Source: an uncultured Alphaproteobacteria bacterium (lineage in GTDB: Bacteria > Pseudomonadota > Alphaproteobacteria > HIMB59 > GCA-002718135). From it: a stretch of DNA of 32,683 bases. The notes beneath the pieces were generated by a model, which saw only the letters and a list, made by a program, of their open reading frames with translations, had not been told where the DNA came from and made no database searches. This document shows positions 1 to 9,274 of the stretch, piece by piece (the first letter of the stretch is position 1; each line of letters begins with the position of its first letter). A program made the translations under genes and the position numbers. The DNA lies in NCBI GenBank assembly GCA_902567135.1, contig CACFLO010000011.1, positions 1 to 32,683 on the forward strand, given 5' to 3'.

Positions 1-666
1 GTTATTATACTCTTTAAAATCTTTATCTTCAAATTGTAAATTATAGATTGCAAATTCAAGCTTTTCTATATCTCCATTTTCTAATAAAGTTAGCTTAAAT
101 CCATCATTAAGATTAAATATATATATATTCTTTTCTTTTTTTATAGAACCTTTTTTAGCATAAATAATATTCTCTTTATTATCTAAATCAATAATTGTAT
201 TTTCATTTAATTCTAAAAAATTTGAAAAAATTATCTTTTCAAAATTAATAGTATTTCTTAACTCATATTCATTTAATTTATATTTTTCATAAATATTAGG
301 TGAAAGGTAAAAATTAAAAAAAATACTTATAAATATTATTAATATTAAAAATATTAAAAAAGGTTTTTTTATTACATTTAGATTTAAGCCAAGTGAATAA
401 ATTGTTATTATTTCTCTATCTTTAAATAACTTTATAAATGTTATTGATATTCCAATTATTACAATAAAAGGCATAATAATTGTGAATAAATTTGGTATTA
501 GATAGATTGATAAAATTAAAATTGATAATGAATCTATTTGCATCAAATTAGATACAGAAATCAATCGTGTAAACTGCAATAACCAGGATATAGATAAAAA
601 AATAAATAAAATAAGAAAAAAACCTTTTAATAGTTCATTAAAAATATAAACATTTAATTTATTCAT
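1..666 (-). CDS. lptF: LptF, lipopolysaccharide export permease (partial, 3' end outside window)
   Basis: Reading leftward from an ATG at 664-666, the frame stays open for 222 codons to the window edge. The product starts MNKLNVYIFNELLKGFF and has an N-terminal membrane helix, the SWLLQFTRLI stretch that aligns with the LptF WLTQSLR region, two further helices around residues 45-75, then FKDREIITIYSLGLN, which matches the conserved cytoplasmic coupling segment of LptF/LptG. A fourth hydrophobic segment follows and then the start of the periplasmic jelly-roll domain. In the family, LptF and LptG form the inner-membrane pair that, with the ATPase LptB, pulls lipopolysaccharide from the membrane. 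LptG would be expected just outside the window. LptF is preferred over LptG because of the N-terminal sequence. It is transcribed divergently from ndk. Confidence 0.85.
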   Translation of the reverse strand, partial: MNKLNVYIFNELLKGFFLILFIFLSISWLLQFTRLISVSNLMQIDSLSILILSIYLIPNLFTIIMPFIVIIGISITFIKLFKDREIITIYSLGLNLNVIKKPFLIFLILIIFISIFFNFYLSPNIYEKYKLNEYELRNTINFEKIIFSNFLELNENTIIDLDNKENIIYAKKGSIKKEKNIYIFNLNDGFKLTLLENGDIEKLEFAIYNLQFEDKDFKEYNN

Positions 667-817
667 ATTTAAAAATATTTTTTAAATAGATTATTTATTT
701 TCATCAAAATTATTTTATTAATATTCATAATATATATTTTAGATGCATTTTCATCAAATTGTAGACAAAATATTATATATATACTAAGAAAATTAATTTA
801 TATACAATGGAGTTTTT

Positions 818-1234
818 ATGAGTCTAACATTTTCAATTATTAAACCTGATGCTACAAAAAGAAATATAACAGGTAGTATAAATGAATTAATTGAAAAAAA
901 TGGTTTAAGAATTATTGCACAAAAAAGAATAAAGCTCACAAATGAACAAGCTGAACAATTTTATCATGTTCACAATGACAAACCGTTTTTTAGAGATTTA
1001 ATTGAATATATGACTTCTGAGCCAGTTGTAGTTCAAGTGTTATCAAGTGATAACGCTGTTAAGAAATATAGAGAAGTAATGGGTGCAACTAATCCTGATA
1101 ATGCTTCAGATGGTACAATTAGAAAATTATTCGCTTTAAACGTGCAAGAAAATTCTGTTCATGGATCAGATTCAGACGAAAATGCTAAAAAAGAAATTGA
1201 ATTTTTCTTCAATAAAAATGAAATAGTAGGCTAG
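818..1234 (+). CDS. ndk: Nucleoside diphosphate kinase
   Basis: This 138-residue protein has the normal length for bacterial Ndk, a cytoplasmic enzyme that moves the gamma phosphate between nucleoside triphosphates and diphosphates through a phosphohistidine. Visible signatures are the KPDA motif with Lys9, the [15 protein letters not shown] loop (88-102), and the active-site NSVHGSDS segment with the phosphorylated histidine at 115. The start is supported by GGAG at 809-812, five bases before the ATG. The gene stands alone in its direction, and its stop codon overlaps the stop of the small minus-strand oxidase gene. Nothing about the protein is unusual. Confidence 0.97.
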   Translation: MSLTFSIIKPDATKRNITGSINELIEKNGLRIIAQKRIKLTNEQAEQFYHVHNDKPFFRDLIEYMTSEPVVVQVLSSDNAVKKYREVMGATNPDNASDGTIRKLFALNVQENSVHGSDSDENAKKEIEFFFNKNEIVG

Positions 1235-1359
1235 TTAAAAAGATTAAAAATCATAACAAGAATAATAAAAAAGAAAACAATAGTATAAATTATCAATCTA
1301 TTGAATGATTTCCAAGTTTCTGCCTTATCTTTGACTATATTATCTTTAGTATAATCCAT
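1231..1359 (-). CDS. aa3-type cytochrome c oxidase subunit IV-like small protein (COX4_bact)
   Basis: A 42-residue minus-strand frame runs from an ATG at 1357-1359 to a TAG at 1231-1233. It starts [20 protein letters not shown] and continues with a single hydrophobic helix (about residues 22-40) ending in NLFN. The layout of a short polar N-terminus, an aromatic W-K-x-F-x-R patch at the membrane entry and one helix is that of the alphaproteobacterial aa3-oxidase subunit IV family. Members are about 40-60 residues and sit beside the catalytic subunits of the aa3 oxidase in the inner membrane. Its stop overlaps the ndk stop (shared CTAG). Identification rests on pattern and size only, because no alignment could be run on so short a protein. 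Confidence 0.6.
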   Translation of the reverse strand: MDYTKDNIVKDKAETWKSFNRLIIYTIVFFFIILVMIFNLFN

Positions 1360-1406
1360 ATAAGTTATTTAAAATTTATTCTTTATAAATTACATGTTTA
1401 AAATTT

Positions 1407-2435
1407 ATGCGAATTATTAGATATATTGTGATTGCATGGTTTTTAACCAATAATATATTTGCTAAAGACTTGTATTATTCTGATGAGTTTGAAATTAAAT
1501 TTAAATCTGAAAATATTAAACTTAAAAAAGAAGAATTCATTAATACATTTAAACACTCTAGCTTTAAAAAATTAATTAATTCATTGCTAACTGATTATGA
1601 ATATCAAAGGGTAAATAATACTATAACAATTGATTTAATTAATAATTTTTTATTTAGTTTAAATATTAATGAGGAAAAAATAAATAATAATAATTATTCA
1701 TCCAAAATACAAATTACATACGACAATTCAAAAATTATTAATTATTTCATAAATAATAATATTAATTTTATTCCTTATGATCCAGAAAGATTTCTAATAA
1801 TTATTTTTGATCAAAAATTATTTTCTGAAAAAATTTTATCAAAAGAAAATGATTTTTATGAGTATTTGTTTTTAAATAATTTAAAATATGAATATTTTGT
1901 TACTCCCAATTTGGATATAAATGATAGATACATTATAAAAAAAGAAGATTTTTTATCCAAAAAAATTAAAAATCATGCAAAGTTAGTTAATAAATATAAA
2001 TACAAAAATATTCTTTTAGTTCACTCAATATCTGACCTAAATGGTGTTAATATAAATTCTTATGTTTATAAAAATAATAATTTTGAATTAATAGATAATG
2101 TTTATTTTTCTGAAATTGATTATGAATTATTTTTTCATAATTTACATAAAAAAACTTTGAATTATTGGAAAAATAATAATATTGTTAATTCATCTAAAAT
2201 TACTAATCTTACTTGTAGGATAAAAACATTAAACTTAATTGAATTAAAAAAAATAAAAGAAATTATTAAGCAAAATAATATAATTAAAAATATAAATGCT
2301 GAATCAATATCTTATAATAATAGTACATATAATTTATTATATTATGGGAATTTAAATATTTTAATTAATTCCTTATATAAAGATAAACTTGAATTAAAAT
2401 CTTATAACAATAAATGTAGTATTACAATCTTATGA
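1407..2435 (+). CDS. DUF2066-type exported protein
   Basis: This is a 342-residue, very lysine- and asparagine-rich protein. A signal peptide is evident: MRIIRY, then a hydrophobic core and NNIFA, with probable cleavage after Ala19. The body resembles the DUF2066 family of alphaproteobacteria, a periplasmic family of unknown function that commonly lies just upstream of the DnaA-related regulator HdaA. That is exactly the arrangement here: the next gene starts inside the last codons (ATG at 2432, four-base overlap). Sequence conservation looks low, so the name depends largely on position and size. No enzymatic motif could be recognised. The start codon lacks a good Shine-Dalgarno. Confidence 0.6.
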   Translation: MRIIRYIVIAWFLTNNIFAKDLYYSDEFEIKFKSENIKLKKEEFINTFKHSSFKKLINSLLTDYEYQRVNNTITIDLINNFLFSLNINEEKINNNNYSSKIQITYDNSKIINYFINNNINFIPYDPERFLIIIFDQKLFSEKILSKENDFYEYLFLNNLKYEYFVTPNLDINDRYIIKKEDFLSKKIKNHAKLVNKYKYKNILLVHSISDLNGVNINSYVYKNNNFELIDNVYFSEIDYELFFHNLHKKTLNYWKNNNIVNSSKITNLTCRIKTLNLIELKKIKEIIKQNNIIKNINAESISYNNSTYNLLYYGNLNILINSLYKDKLELKSYNNKCSITIL

Positions 2436-3064
2436 TTTATCAAGAATATTTTAATTATAATTTAAAAGAGATTAGAGATTCATCTAATTTTTTTGTAAAT
2501 AGCACTAATGAACAATCATATAACATTGTAATTAATAATAATAAAATAAAAAATATTTTTCTAAAAGCACCTAATAAATCTGGTAAATCTCACCTGGTCA
2601 ATATGTGGGTAAAAAAAAATCAAGCTATATTATATAAAAATAACTTGAAAGAGATTCTTTATTCAAAAAAAAATGTTGCAATTGATAATTTATTTCTAAA
2701 ATTAATAGAAGAGGATATATTTCATATAATTAATCATTGTAAAAATGAAAATTTAAAAATTTTTATAACTTCCAACTTAAATATAGATCAATATAACTTC
2801 CAACTAACTGATTTAAAATCAAGATTAAAAACTTTTTATCATGTATCTATTTTAAATCCTGATGATGAAATGGTTAAAATTATATTAACAAAACTATTAC
2901 ATGAAAAACAATTTATTATAAAAAATCCAGAAATATTTGAATTTCTAGTTAAAAGAATTGAAAGATCATACCAAAGTATTTATAATATTGTTAAAAAACT
3001 TGATAAGTTTTCACTTCAAAACAAGCGCCAATTAACAATACCATTAATTAAAGAAATACTATAA
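2432..3064 (+). CDS. hdaA: HdaA-like DnaA-family ATPase (regulatory inactivation of DnaA)
   Basis: A 210-residue protein of the DnaA/Hda AAA+ family, without the DnaA N-terminal domains or the C-terminal DNA-binding helix-turn-helix. A Walker A is visible as [10 protein letters not shown] (46-55). The Walker B is NVAIDNL, with Asp85 followed by Asn86 where the second acidic residue is usual. LKSRL at about 129-133 matches the sensor/arginine region, and a small helical lid domain ends the protein. In Caulobacter and Escherichia coli, Hda proteins bind the sliding clamp and stimulate ATP hydrolysis by DnaA to prevent re-initiation. The gene is translationally coupled to the DUF2066 gene. The weakened Walker B suggests nucleotide is bound rather than efficiently hydrolysed, which is an inference. 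Confidence 0.75.
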   Translation: MIYQEYFNYNLKEIRDSSNFFVNSTNEQSYNIVINNNKIKNIFLKAPNKSGKSHLVNMWVKKNQAILYKNNLKEILYSKKNVAIDNLFLKLIEEDIFHIINHCKNENLKIFITSNLNIDQYNFQLTDLKSRLKTFYHVSILNPDDEMVKIILTKLLHEKQFIIKNPEIFEFLVKRIERSYQSIYNIVKKLDKFSLQNKRQLTIPLIKEIL

Positions 3065-3075
3065 ATACCAGAAAA

Positions 3076-4851
3076 ATGAACATTTACAGATCCCACTATT
3101 GCTCTGAACTTAATATTTCAAATCTTAATCAAGAAGTTGTTTTAAGTGGTTGGGTTGATACTATAAGAGATCATGGAAATTTAATTTTTATTGATTTAAG
3201 AGATAATTATGGAATCACTCAATGTGTAGTTGATGCAAAACATAAACTTTTTAATGAGATAACCAAATTAAGTAACGAAAGTATTATTAAAGTCAAAGGT
3301 GTTGTTCTCAAAAGATCAAATGAAACTGTTAATAAAAATATTTCCACTGGAGAAATTGAAGTAAAAATCGATTCTTATACTTTATTGTCTATTTCAGAAG
3401 TATTACCTTTGCCTGTAAATTCAGACATTGAATATGGTGAAGAAGTAAGATTAAAAAATCGTTTTCTTGATTTAAGAAGGAATAAACTTCATAAAAATAT
3501 TTTATTGAGAAGTAAAATTATTTCTGCAATTAGGGAAAAGATGACATCAGCAGGATTTACAGAATTTCAAACTCCAATTTTAACTTCCACTTCCCCTGAA
3601 GGTGCTAGAGATTATTTAGTTCCTTCTAGAATCCATCATGGTCAATTTTATGCACTTCCTCAAGCACCACAGCAATTTAAACAATTACTAATGATGGCGG
3701 GTTTTGATAAATATTTTCAAATTGCTCCATGTTTTAGGGATGAAGACAGTAGAGCAGACAGATCACCTGGAGAATTTTATCAATTAGATTTTGAAATGAG
3801 TTTTGTTACACAAGATGATGTTTTCAATTCAATTGAACCAGTTTTGTACGAAGTTTTTGATGAAAATAAAAATTATCATACCGATGAAAATGTAACTGTA
3901 AGTAGTTATCCTTTTAAAAGAATACCTTATGAAGAGTCTCTTGAAATCTACGGTACTGATAAACCAGATTTAAGAAATCCTTTAGTAATTAGGGATTGCA
4001 CAGATATTTTTAAAGATTCAGACTTTAAAATATTTAGCAGCTTAATTGAGAAAAATTATAAAGTTAAAGGTATCGTAGTTAGTAATACGTCTGATAAACC
4101 GCGAAGTTTTTTTGATAAATTAAATAATTGGGCAAGAGACGAGGGTTCTGCTGGATTGGGATATATTAGTTATTCTGATAATCAGCATAAAGGACCAATT
4201 GCTAAAAATTTAGATACTAACAGATTAAATCAACTTAAATTACAAGATGGAGAATCTATATTTTTTGTTTGTGATATCCAAAAAGATGCCCAGTTGTTTG
4301 CTGGCAAAGTTCGTGATAAATTGTGCTTAGATTTAAATTTGCTTAATAAACATGCTTTTGAATTTTGTTGGATTGTCGACTTTCCTATGTATGAAATTGA
4401 TGAAACTACAAATAAGATTGAGTTTAGTCATAACCCTTTTTCTATGCCTCAAGGTGAAATGGACTCACTTTTAAACAAAGATCCATTAGACATAAAAGCT
4501 TATCAGTATGATATAGTCTGTAATGGTGTTGAATTATCTTCAGGCGCTATAAGAAATCATAAACCTGATATAATGTATAAAGCTTTCGAAATAGCAGGGT
4601 ATAAAAAAGAAGAGTTAGAAAGTAAATTTTCTGGAATGTTAAATGCAATGAAATTTGGAGCGCCTCCTCATGGAGGCAGTGCCCCTGGCATTGATAGAAT
4701 TGTAATGTTGCTAGCAAATGAACCTAATATTAGAGAAGTAATTGCCTTTCCAATGAATCAACAAGCAATTGATTTAATGATGAATGCACCAGCTGAAATT
4801 GATAAAGAAAGACTTTCTGAACTAGGTCTGAAATTAATAGATAAAAATTAA
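3076..4851 (+). CDS. aspS: Aspartyl-tRNA synthetase, probably non-discriminating (Asp/Asn)
   Basis: A full-length 591-residue bacterial-type class II synthetase that charges tRNA with aspartate in the cytoplasm. It has an N-terminal OB-fold anticodon-binding domain (about 1-105), motif 2 with [11 protein letters not shown], the inserted GAD domain (about 280-420) and motif 3 with [11 protein letters not shown], then the conserved [11 protein letters not shown] tail. [14 protein letters not shown] is the alphaproteobacterial form of the motif 2 tail. In the anticodon domain the sequence is RDHGNLIF, with His33 at the site where Pseudomonas ND-AspRS has His and E. coli has Leu. This suggests it also charges tRNA-Asn with Asp for GatCAB amidation. 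The start lies 11 bases after hdaA. Its 3' end overlaps the convergent EamA gene by 18 bases. Confidence 0.96.
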   Translation: MNIYRSHYCSELNISNLNQEVVLSGWVDTIRDHGNLIFIDLRDNYGITQCVVDAKHKLFNEITKLSNESIIKVKGVVLKRSNETVNKNISTGEIEVKIDSYTLLSISEVLPLPVNSDIEYGEEVRLKNRFLDLRRNKLHKNILLRSKIISAIREKMTSAGFTEFQTPILTSTSPEGARDYLVPSRIHHGQFYALPQAPQQFKQLLMMAGFDKYFQIAPCFRDEDSRADRSPGEFYQLDFEMSFVTQDDVFNSIEPVLYEVFDENKNYHTDENVTVSSYPFKRIPYEESLEIYGTDKPDLRNPLVIRDCTDIFKDSDFKIFSSLIEKNYKVKGIVVSNTSDKPRSFFDKLNNWARDEGSAGLGYISYSDNQHKGPIAKNLDTNRLNQLKLQDGESIFFVCDIQKDAQLFAGKVRDKLCLDLNLLNKHAFEFCWIVDFPMYEIDETTNKIEFSHNPFSMPQGEMDSLLNKDPLDIKAYQYDIVCNGVELSSGAIRNHKPDIMYKAFEIAGYKKEELESKFSGMLNAMKFGAPPHGGSAPGIDRIVMLLANEPNIREVIAFPMNQQAIDLMMNAPAEIDKERLSELGLKLIDKN

Positions 4852-5727
4852 ACCAGATCCAATAATTGCTAAAATTGTACCTATCCAAGCGCCTATAGCA
4901 GGTATCTTCTTTGTTATAACCCATATTAATAATAAAATCATAATAGGGCTTGTAGAGGAAAGGGTAGCTACTATACCTGCATCTGCTTTTTGAAGAGCTA
5001 TAAGCAAAAGACTCATACCTAAAGCCATTCCTAAAAAACCACTTATTATAGATTGAACCAAAATTTTTATAGTTATTGAGTCTTTTTGATTAAATATTTC
5101 GTAATTTAAGAAAAAAGTGAATGATAAAAATACAAATGAAATTGCTGTCCTTAACGAAGCGGAAGCAATAGGATCTGCTCCCAAGGATAAAATTGGTTTC
5201 ATCATAATTAATCCAATAGCTTGACATAATGCAGCTGCTATACCAAAGACAATCCCTAAATATATATTACCTTCTATCACTTCCCATCTATGATTTTTAT
5301 CTCTACTGCTGCCATAAGCAATTGCAATTACAACCCCAAAGAAAACAATAAAACAACCAATTAAATTAATTAGTGACATTATTTCATGTAAAAAAATTAT
5401 GTTTAATATAACAGTAAATGGTGCCGCTAAAGAAAACAGAATGTTATTTCGTCTTGGACCAATTTTTTGAAGAGCTATAAATAATAATGTATCACCTAAG
5501 AATACGCCTATTATTCCGGATAACATAATAGCAAATAAAAATTCCTGATTTATTGTGCCCCAAGTATCTAAGTAAAATGTAAAACTAATTAACATTATAG
5601 AGACAAAAAATAGTCTAATTCTATTAAATGCTAATCCGCCTATTCTTCTAGTTACATCTGCTGAAATAAGGGAGGCAATTGCCCAACATAGAGCAGCCAA
5701 TATAGCAATTAAATAATATAGAAGCAT
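4834..5727 (-). CDS. EamA/DMT-family transporter
   Basis: This 297-residue, almost entirely hydrophobic protein has the two EamA repeats of the drug/metabolite transporter superfamily, about ten membrane helices in all. The first repeat begins [21 protein letters not shown], and each repeat ends in a glycine-rich helix such as [18 protein letters not shown] and [17 protein letters not shown] short charged loop ([14 protein letters not shown], about 145-158) separates the halves. It sits in the inner membrane. The substrate cannot be told from sequence, as the family exports or imports amino acids, nucleosides and other metabolites. It lies nine bases downstream of a small membrane-protein gene, probably in the same transcript. 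Confidence 0.85.
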   Translation of the reverse strand: MLLYYLIAILAALCWAIASLISADVTRRIGGLAFNRIRLFFVSIMLISFTFYLDTWGTINQEFLFAIMLSGIIGVFLGDTLLFIALQKIGPRRNNILFSLAAPFTVILNIIFLHEIMSLINLIGCFIVFFGVVIAIAYGSSRDKNHRWEVIEGNIYLGIVFGIAAALCQAIGLIMMKPILSLGADPIASASLRTAISFVFLSFTFFLNYEIFNQKDSITIKILVQSIISGFLGMALGMSLLLIALQKADAGIVATLSSTSPIMILLLIWVITKKIPAIGAWIGTILAIIGSGLIFIY

Positions 5728-5736
5728 GTTATGATA

Positions 5737-5925
5737 TTAAAAAATACTTAAAATAAATTTTATAGGTATTGATAAGTACTCACCTAGAAGATGTTCTTGT
5801 AAAAAAACTCTTTTTATTAAGCCAGTCCATCTAAGAAAAGCATAAATAATTAAAACCCACAAATAAATTCCAAATATATAATTTAAGTAAGATATTATTT
5901 TTTTAAATTGATTATAATAACTCAT
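5737..5925 (-). CDS. Small membrane protein of unknown function
   Basis: Starting at the ATG 5923-5925, the product is 62 residues: MSYYNQFKK, a hydrophobic helix (IFGIYLWVLIIYAFLRW, about 18-34), a basic-acidic linker and a second weaker hydrophobic end (YLSIPIKFILSIF). An in-frame start 13 codons upstream exists but would run far into the divergent glycosylase gene. I do not recognise a family. The gap to the following EamA gene is only nine bases, so the two probably share a message. The start codon is three bases from the start codon of the divergent alkA-like gene. Confidence 0.5.
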   Translation of the reverse strand: MSYYNQFKKIISYLNYIFGIYLWVLIIYAFLRWTGLIKRVFLQEHLLGEYLSIPIKFILSIF

Positions 5926-5928
5926 ATT

Positions 5929-6546
5929 ATGAAACCTAAATATTGGAATAAAGGTAAGATTCACTTATCAAACAAAGATAAAGTTTTGAAGAAAATTATT
6001 GATCAATTTTCTAATCAATCTTTACAATTGAATGATAATAGCTTTCACGCTCTTATTAATTCAATTATTGGACAACAGATATCAGTTTCGGCAGCTAATT
6101 CTATAAAGAAGAAACTTTTTACTCTTAAAAAAAATATTACACCAAGAACAATTAAAAATCTAAAAAAAAATGACCTAAAAAAATGCGGCCTTTCTAAACA
6201 AAAGATTTTATATATTAATAATATTGCTGAATTTTTTTTGAAAAATAAAGAATTTATAAATCAATTGAATAAAGCTAATGATCTAGAAATAAGAGAAAAA
6301 TTAATTGAAATTAAAGGAATTGGTAATTGGACAGTTGATATGTTTTTAATATTCACTCATGGAAGTTCTAATATTTTCCCATCTGGTGATCTTGGTTTCT
6401 TAAAGGCTATTAGCAAACATTATGAGGTAGGTTTTCCTATTAGTGAAAAATTTTTATCAAAGCTTTTTAAAAGATGGAGCCCATATTCATCAATTGCTAC
6501 ATGGTATCTTTGGAGATCTTTAGACCCAATACCAGTTAGTTATTAA
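5929..6546 (+). CDS. DNA-3-methyladenine glycosylase II (AlkA-type, HhH-GPD)
   Basis: A 205-residue base-excision glycosylase that removes alkylated purines from DNA. The ALINSIIGQQISVSAA segment (41-56) is the first conserved helix pair. The helix-hairpin-helix is IKGIGNWTVDMFL (about 128-140), with Gly130 and Gly132. The catalytic aspartate is in FPSGDLG (Asp154). The start MKPKYWNKG at 5929 fits the family N-terminus (a Trp soon after Met). The alternative ATG at 5908 adds MIIITHI, is less likely and overlaps the divergent gene. It is shorter than E. coli AlkA, lacking its N-terminal domain, as is common in bacteria. The 3' end overlaps the convergent puuD by 11 bases. Confidence 0.85.
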   Translation: MKPKYWNKGKIHLSNKDKVLKKIIDQFSNQSLQLNDNSFHALINSIIGQQISVSAANSIKKKLFTLKKNITPRTIKNLKKNDLKKCGLSKQKILYINNIAEFFLKNKEFINQLNKANDLEIREKLIEIKGIGNWTVDMFLIFTHGSSNIFPSGDLGFLKAISKHYEVGFPISEKFLSKLFKRWSPYSSIATWYLWRSLDPIPVSY

Positions 6547-7978
6547 TATTAGCCCCTTGCTCAATCCAAATTCTTAATTTTTCTCTTTCATTATTTGTTA
6601 TGCCCGTTAAATTACCAGGTGGCATAATATCTGAATCCACAGCTTGAGCTTTTATTAATTTAATATTTTTTAAGATATCATTAGCAGTATCATAAATTAC
6701 TCCTTTTGGAGCAGATTCTATTCCTTCAAACGTAGGATTCTTGGCGTGACAAGTTCCACATCTATATTTAATTATATTTTGTACCTCGTTAAAGTTTACA
6801 AGTTCTAGAGAAGATGAAATTTGTTTTTTATCATTATCAAAAATTGATAAACTGCTAAATATCATTAAAAAAAACATAATCAGAGCTGCAGATGGAAGTA
6901 TCCAAACCTTGTACTGTTTTTTATTTCTTAAATTAAAATAATGGCGCGTTAAAATGCCTGCTATTGATAGTATCACTAAAATTAACCAATTATTTACAGC
7001 TCCGTATGTAAAAGGGAAGTGTGAGCTAATCATTATAAATAAAACAGGAAGAGTGAAATAATTGTTATGAATTGATCTATTTTTTGCATCTATTGAGAGT
7101 TGCAGATTAGGTTTTTGTTTATTCTCAGCTGAGGATACTAAATTTTTTTGAGCTGGGATAATTACTCGAAAAACATTTGCGGCCATCAGAGTACCTATAA
7201 TGGCTCCTACATGAATATAGGCAGCCCTAGATCCATAAATTTTAGTTAAAAAATAACTGAAAAGAACAAATAGAACGAAACCAGTTAGAACTAATAATTG
7301 TTGCTTATCATCTTCAATTTTTTTACATAAAAAGTCGTAAAGAAACCAGGATCCTATCAATAATAATAATGAGATTATAATAGCTGTAGTTGGTGTTAAT
7401 TGAAATCCATCATTTTTCAACATCATTGAACTTGCATTAAAATAATAAACCAAAATCAATAATACAAATCCACTTATCCAAGTTGCATAAGCTTCCCACT
7501 TGAACCAATGAAGTACTTTTGGTAATGTTTCTGGAGGTCCTTTTAATTTTTCAATCCTGTAAAATCCTCCAGAATGCACTGACCATAAATATCCATCCAA
7601 ATGTTTGAAATTTGGATCATCTCTTTCAAGTCTACTGTCTAACCAGTTAAAATAGAAAGATGTGCCAATCCAAGCAACTCCAAAAATAATATGTAACCAT
7701 CTCACAATCAAATGTAGCCATTCAGAATAAACCACAACTAAAGTATCTGAATTAACTCCAATATTATATAAACTGGAGGTCACTGCTATTATTAAGACAA
7801 ATGACAAAGAGATGTATAATCTATATTCTTTTGATTGGAGTTTCTTAAAAATTAATAATCCAAAAAAAATTATAACTCCTGCCAGAGTAGAAGCAGGTAA
7901 AGCTATTAAAAAATTATATAAAACATTTAAAATATCATAATTTTCAAGAGGTGGTTTTAAATTTAAAAAAAATTCCAT
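6536..7978 (-). CDS. puuD: Membrane-bound urate oxidase PuuD with C-terminal cytochrome c
   Basis: This 480-residue protein has an N-terminal membrane part of about eight helices (residues 15-380), then a soluble cytochrome c domain. The haem-binding motif is CGTCH (407-411) and the probable axial methionine is Met452 in MPPGN. This is the architecture of PuuD, the alphaproteobacterial urate oxidase that converts urate to 5-hydroxyisourate and passes electrons to cytochrome c rather than making hydrogen peroxide. The conserved WLHIIFGVAWIGTSFYFNW stretch (about 90-110) supports the family. It is the last gene of the leftward purine operon, and its ATG overlaps the guaD stop (TAATG). It supplies the urate-oxidation step otherwise missing from the cluster. 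Confidence 0.9.
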   Translation of the reverse strand: MEFFLNLKPPLENYDILNVLYNFLIALPASTLAGVIIFFGLLIFKKLQSKEYRLYISLSFVLIIAVTSSLYNIGVNSDTLVVVYSEWLHLIVRWLHIIFGVAWIGTSFYFNWLDSRLERDDPNFKHLDGYLWSVHSGGFYRIEKLKGPPETLPKVLHWFKWEAYATWISGFVLLILVYYFNASSMMLKNDGFQLTPTTAIIISLLLLIGSWFLYDFLCKKIEDDKQQLLVLTGFVLFVLFSYFLTKIYGSRAAYIHVGAIIGTLMAANVFRVIIPAQKNLVSSAENKQKPNLQLSIDAKNRSIHNNYFTLPVLFIMISSHFPFTYGAVNNWLILVILSIAGILTRHYFNLRNKKQYKVWILPSAALIMFFLMIFSSLSIFDNDKKQISSSLELVNFNEVQNIIKYRCGTCHAKNPTFEGIESAPKGVIYDTANDILKNIKLIKAQAVDSDIMPPGNLTGITNNEREKLRIWIEQGANINN

Positions 7979-8445
7979 TAATATTTAGTTTTATTTTCAG
8001 TTTTTACCCACAAATCAAAAGCCTGAATAGCTTCATCTTTTAATATCTGTGTAAGTGGGATTTTACGTTTATCAATACTTTTATTAAGTTCATCATAAAT
8101 TAATTTATCATCAAATTCTATTTTAGCAGCATCCTGACGTGAATTACCATAATAAACTATATCGATATGAGACCAATAAATTGCACTCAAGCACATAGGG
8201 CAAGGTTCACAACTTGAATATAATGCACAACCGCTAAGATCAAAAGTATTAAGTTTTGTACATGCATTTCTAATAGCAACTATTTCTGCATGAGCTGTAG
8301 GATCATTACTTAAGGTAACGCCATTTGCACCCTCAGCAATTATTTGATTATCTTTAACAATAACACAGCCAAAAGGACCTCCTTTATTTTCAATATTATT
8401 AATTGATAACTCAATTGCTTTTTTCATAAAAAAATTATGATCCAT
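7978..8445 (-). CDS. guaD: Guanine deaminase (cytidine-deaminase fold)
   Basis: A 155-residue zinc-dependent deaminase converting guanine to xanthine and ammonia. It matches the Bacillus GuaD type in length and features: GGPFGCVIVKD near the start, DPTAHAE with zinc ligand His52 and proton-shuttling Glu54, and SCEPCPMC with zinc ligands Cys82 and Cys85. The C-terminus ends in the short polar KTKY tail resembling the swapped tail of that enzyme. The position between xdhC and puuD supports guanine over adenosine in tRNA (TadA) or cytosine. The start overlaps xdhC by 11 bases. It feeds xanthine to XdhAB and competes with phosphoribosyl salvage by the PRT at 20901. Confidence 0.87.
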   Translation of the reverse strand: MDHNFFMKKAIELSINNIENKGGPFGCVIVKDNQIIAEGANGVTLSNDPTAHAEIVAIRNACTKLNTFDLSGCALYSSCEPCPMCLSAIYWSHIDIVYYGNSRQDAAKIEFDDKLIYDELNKSIDKRKIPLTQILKDEAIQAFDLWVKTENKTKY

Positions 8446-9274
8446 TTATTTCCCTTTTTATAAATTGAGAATCTTCGTTGATTAAGTTTTTGAATTCGAT
8501 AATTCTTGATAAGATAGAAAAAGATATTTCTTCAGGATCTTTTGATTTTCCAATTGTTGAACCAATTGGACACTCAATCTTATTTATTATTTCTTTTTTG
8601 TGACCTAACTTTTCAAGTCTTTTATAAAATTTATTTCTTTTTGTGACTGAGCCGATAAGCCCAATATATCCAAAATTATTATCTTTCAATATTTCATTAA
8701 TTATTTTGAAATCATAATCATGACTGTGAGTTACTATAACGTAAATTGAATTTCCTTTTAAACGTCTCGTTATCTCCCAAGGTTTTTTTGAAAGTAAGTA
8801 GTTTATATGTTTAAAATTATTTTGACTGAGAAATTCTTCTCTTGAATCAATCAAATAAGTATTAAAATTAAGGAATTCTGTTTTGTTTATTAAAGATTGA
8901 CCAATATGTCCTGCACCAAATATATATAAATCTAATTTTTTACTTTCATCAAATTTTTCATTTTTAATAGCATTTTTAAAGTTTGAATATTTAGTTAATT
9001 CAATTTCTACAAATCCACCACAACATTGACCTATCCCAGGACCAAGAGGTACTTTTAATTTATTTTTTTCTTTATTTGTTAGTAATAGCTTTTTTGCTTC
9101 ATTGATTACTTGAAATTCTAATGTTCCTCCACCAATTGTCCCAAAAATATCATTTTCTGCAATAAGCATATAATCATTTACTTTATTAGGTGTTGAGCCT
9201 AAAGCATTAGATACTTTTGCTTTCACTAAAGTTGAATTAAAATTAATATTTTGATGTAATTTTTTAAATTTCAT
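8435..9274 (-). CDS. xdhC: Xanthine dehydrogenase accessory protein XdhC
   Basis: This 279-residue protein of the XdhC/CoxI family binds molybdenum cofactor, helps sulfurate it and hands it to the XdhB subunit. Visible landmarks are FGTIGGGTLEFQ (44-55), the GIGQCCGG loop with Cys84-Cys85, a Rossmann-type FGAGHIGQ (119-126) starting the C-terminal half, THSHDYD, and YIGLIGSVTKR. The N-terminus is a little shorter than in many XdhC proteins, with GSTPN where GSAPR is common. It overlaps xdhB by 11 bases upstream and guaD by 11 bases downstream, so it is tightly coupled in the leftward operon. It is not itself an enzyme of the pathway. Confidence 0.9.
   Translation of the reverse strand: MKFKKLHQNINFNSTLVKAKVSNALGSTPNKVNDYMLIAENDIFGTIGGGTLEFQVINEAKKLLLTNKEKNKLKVPLGPGIGQCCGGFVEIELTKYSNFKNAIKNEKFDESKKLDLYIFGAGHIGQSLINKTEFLNFNTYLIDSREEFLSQNNFKHINYLLSKKPWEITRRLKGNSIYVIVTHSHDYDFKIINEILKDNNFGYIGLIGSVTKRNKFYKRLEKLGHKKEIINKIECPIGSTIGKSKDPEEISFSILSRIIEFKNLINEDSQFIKREINGS

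Noticed and set aside
697-761. Two copies of TTTTCATCAAA about 50 bases apart between lptF and ndk
   Set aside because: They are short and AT-rich in a very AT-rich spacer, with no symmetry; likely chance rather than an operator.
4730-4924. Minus-strand 64-residue open frame across the aspS and EamA ends
   Set aside because: It lies over the conserved C-terminus of AspRS and the EamA end; the sequence has no family likeness and no ribosome-binding site.
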